A DNA stretch of 15,262 nt from Methanobrevibacter sp. (GTDB taxonomy: Archaea > Methanobacteriota > Methanobacteria > Methanobacteriales > Methanobacteriaceae), in NCBI GenBank assembly GCA_009784145.1, contig WRCI01000019.1, positions 1 through 15,262 of the forward strand. The letters are read 5' to 3'. Below are positions 14,181-15,262 of the stretch, one piece after another (the stretch's first letter is position 1; every line of letters begins with the position of its first letter). The position numbers and the translations under genes were made by a program. The notes beneath the pieces are model-generated. The model saw only the letters and a list, made by a program, of their open reading frames with translations, ran no database searches and had not been told where the DNA came from.

Positions 14181-14409
14181 ATTTCTTTTTTCTAAATTAT
14201 AACCTTCTTTTTCATTTCTAATTAAATTTTTCAAAAAAAAGAAAAAGAGTAATATGGATCTCACTAAACATCTTAATATTAATTAACTCCAAAAAATTCA
14301 ATCCAAATACTCCTAATAATTAATTTAAGAAGAAAATATTCAAATCAAACATTTATAATTTAATTAATAACGATTTGTTTTACTTCGAACATTTGTGTTA
14401 AATACAAAC

Positions 14410-14417
14410 ATTTATAT
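14410..14417 (+). promoter_or_regulatory. TATA box candidate for the C-terminal window gene
   Basis: TTTATATA, preceded by ACAAACA in the BRE region and by the palindrome-like TTTGT-N7-ACAAA (14393-14409). Transcription would begin near 14440, leaving a leader of roughly 178 nt with two hairpins. Confidence 0.35.
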
Positions 14418-14439
14418 ATTAGTTACAACATAATATAGT

Positions 14440-14529
14440 ATGACAAACATAATTAAAACCAAAAGTTATGTGACTTATGGTGAAAATTATTTGTCGCTAA
14501 AAAACAACAAACTCTCTTGTTGTGTTTGA
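14440..14529 (+). CDS. Possible 29-residue leader ORF
   Basis: ATG at 14440, about 25 bp after the TATA candidate, opens a 29-codon frame ending SCCV and TGA at 14527. It would be leaderless if transcription begins there. The last codons lie on the hairpin at 14504-14523. No homology is recognised; it may be chance. Listed because position and hairpin overlap are suggestive of a leader peptide. Confidence 0.15.
   Translation: MTNIIKTKSYVTYGENYLSLKNNKLSCCV
14504..14523 (+). promoter_or_regulatory. Leader hairpin 1
   Basis: ACAACAA (14504-14510), loop ACTCTC, TTGTTGT (14517-14523): a perfect 7-bp stem that extends by three more pairs after one mismatch. It lies about 95 nt before the ATG at 14618. 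Confidence 0.5.
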
Positions 14530-14552
14530 AACAAAAAAATATAAACCAAAAC

Positions 14553-14580
14553 CATTGAATATTAAAATTTAATTTCAATG
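14553..14580 (+). promoter_or_regulatory. Leader hairpin 2, near-perfect palindrome
   Basis: CATTGAATATTAAA (14553-14566) pairs with TTTAATTTCAATG (14568-14580), 13 base pairs with one bulged T and a single-base centre. It ends about 25 nt before the GAGGTGAT ribosome site. It may be a leader stem-loop or a dimeric regulator site. Confidence 0.5.
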
Positions 14581-14617
14581 TTTAAATGGGTAATTTTGTA
14601 TTAACGAGGTGATAAAA

Positions 14618-15262
14618 ATGAGAGAGATAATAATCACATTACTATTTTTGACTTTAATTAGTCTTTCGATTGGAACTGCCTTTGCAGAAGATGACAATAT
14701 TGTCATTGTTGAAAAAGAACCTACTATTAATAATGGTTGGGGAACATCTGCTGAGGGAGGCTATCTAAAACTTAATGCTAATAATTATATTGTAGTTGCT
14801 GGTGGTGAAGGCTATGATTTTGAAATTAGAGTTATATCTCATAGCGAAAAGGAATTAGAAATTATAGCCACTGGCAACATACCTTCTAATGGTATAACAT
14901 TCAGAATGTACTATCAATATAACCCACAAGGAGGCGCTACATCCATTTATGAATCAACAGTTCTTGTAACTGGTGAAGGAAGTTTGCTTCTTCGTGAAAC
15001 TACTACTGGTAGACTTAACAATGTTAGAGTAATGGCACCTGATTTAAGTGAAATCGAAACTAGCGACAATAATGGATCAATAAATCCACCTCCAACAACA
15101 CCAGAAACACCACCAGACGAAGACACAACACCACCAACAACCACACCACCAGACGAAGACACAACACCACCAACAACCACACCACCAGACGAAGACACAA
15201 CACCACCAGAAATACCAACAACACCGCCAGAAACCACACCAGACGAAGACACAACACCACCA
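14618..15262 (+). CDS. Secreted protein with Pro/Thr/Asp/Glu-rich repeat stalk (3' end outside window)
   Basis: 215 codons are visible and the frame is still open at the edge. The start is fixed by GAGGTGAT, 5-6 nt before the ATG. Residues 1-23 are a signal peptide (MREIIITLL core, cut after TAFA). About 24-147 is a small beta-rich domain of no family I recognise (NNGWGTSAEGGYLKLNANNY, GYDFEIRVI, GITFRMYYQYNP). From about 148 on the chain is low complexity: PPDEDTTPPTTT repeated three to four times, a stiff, negatively charged spacer typical of cell-wall-spanning proteins. The repeat is 36 bp at DNA level and its codons (CCA, ACA, GAC) are visibly richer in C than the rest of the window. Downstream it might carry more domains or a surface anchor. 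It follows two adhesin-type loci, so a surface role is likely. Confidence 0.8.
   Translation, partial: MREIIITLLFLTLISLSIGTAFAEDDNIVIVEKEPTINNGWGTSAEGGYLKLNANNYIVVAGGEGYDFEIRVISHSEKELEIIATGNIPSNGITFRMYYQYNPQGGATSIYESTVLVTGEGSLLLRETTTGRLNNVRVMAPDLSEIETSDNNGSINPPPTTPETPPDEDTTPPTTTPPDEDTTPPTTTPPDEDTTPPEIPTTPPETTPDEDTTPP
15110..15262 (+). repeat. 36-bp coding tandem repeat (PPDEDTTPPTTT)
   Basis: Copies begin CCACCAGACGAAGACACA at 15110, 15146 and 15182; a shorter variant starts at 15239 after an irregular insert. The first two copies are identical. The array reaches the window edge, so its length is unknown. Confidence 0.93.

Larger units (their letters stand above)
14001..14617. other. Intergenic region with adhesin remnant and long leader
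   Basis: 617 bp. It holds the adhesin 5' remnant (14089-14180), a T-rich stretch with two similar halves (about 14160-14210), a promoter candidate (TTTATATA at 14410-14417), a possible 29-codon open frame and two hairpins in the leader of the following gene. Confidence 0.65.

Noticed and set aside
14947..15252. Gly/Val/Ser-rich open frames antisense to the stalk repeat
   Set aside because: They are mirror products of the 36-bp repeat on the coding strand and lack a ribosome site.

Overview
The window looks like part of the chromosome of a methanogenic archaeon of the Methanobacteriales, most likely a Methanobrevibacter-type organism (Methanosphaera is the main alternative). The reasons are: very high A+T with long, nearly pure A/T intergenic regions; an F420H2:NADP+ oxidoreductase; an archaeosine radical SAM enzyme (RaSEA); a methanogen-type HIGH nucleotidylyltransferase; large secreted beta-helix adhesin-like proteins with the Asn-Trp-Trp-Gly module common in that order; and Shine-Dalgarno sites of the GAGGTGA type. 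The species assignment is inference.

Layout. 1-385 (-): 5' part of an SPL-like radical SAM gene that has no ordinary start codon. 833-2887 (-): adhesin-like protein with a C-terminal membrane anchor. 3604-4707 (+): RaSEA. 4814-5482 and 5603-6220 (both -): two TetR-type regulators made by tandem duplication. 7147-7629 (+): small DUF308/HdeD-like membrane protein. 7875-8555 (-): F420H2:NADP+ oxidoreductase. 9247-10551 (+): HIGH-superfamily nucleotidylyltransferase. 10720-11535 (-): Rossmann/DUF1932 oxidoreductase. 12210-14000 (+): second adhesin-like protein with Ig-like C-terminal domains. 14115-14180 (+): broken remnant of a paralogous adhesin 5' end. 14618 to the edge (+): a secreted protein with a Pro/Thr/Asp/Glu-rich repeat stalk, running out of the window.

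The genes appear to be separate transcription units; no tight operon is visible. Their roles divide into tRNA modification (RaSEA), redox cofactor balance (Fno), regulation (the TetR pair, with DUF308 divergent from the second copy) and cell surface or extracellular proteins (three genes). No mobile element, CRISPR array, tRNA or rRNA was recognised.

The most unusual thing is the architecture of the gene ends. All three convergent junctions in the window (RaSEA/TetR, DUF308/Fno, nucleotidylyltransferase/DUF1932) are filled with short tandem repeats of unrelated sequence and different period (19, 29, 32 and 45 bp). In RaSEA, DUF308, the nucleotidylyltransferase and the second TetR gene, the first repeat unit contains the gene's own stop codon, so the 3' end of the coding sequence has been copied downstream. 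Two further arrays (20 bp x 12 and 19 bp x 3) lie in front of Fno and DUF308. The three secreted-protein genes have long leaders with direct repeats or hairpins. I did not find a clear multi-gene defence or biosynthetic system.
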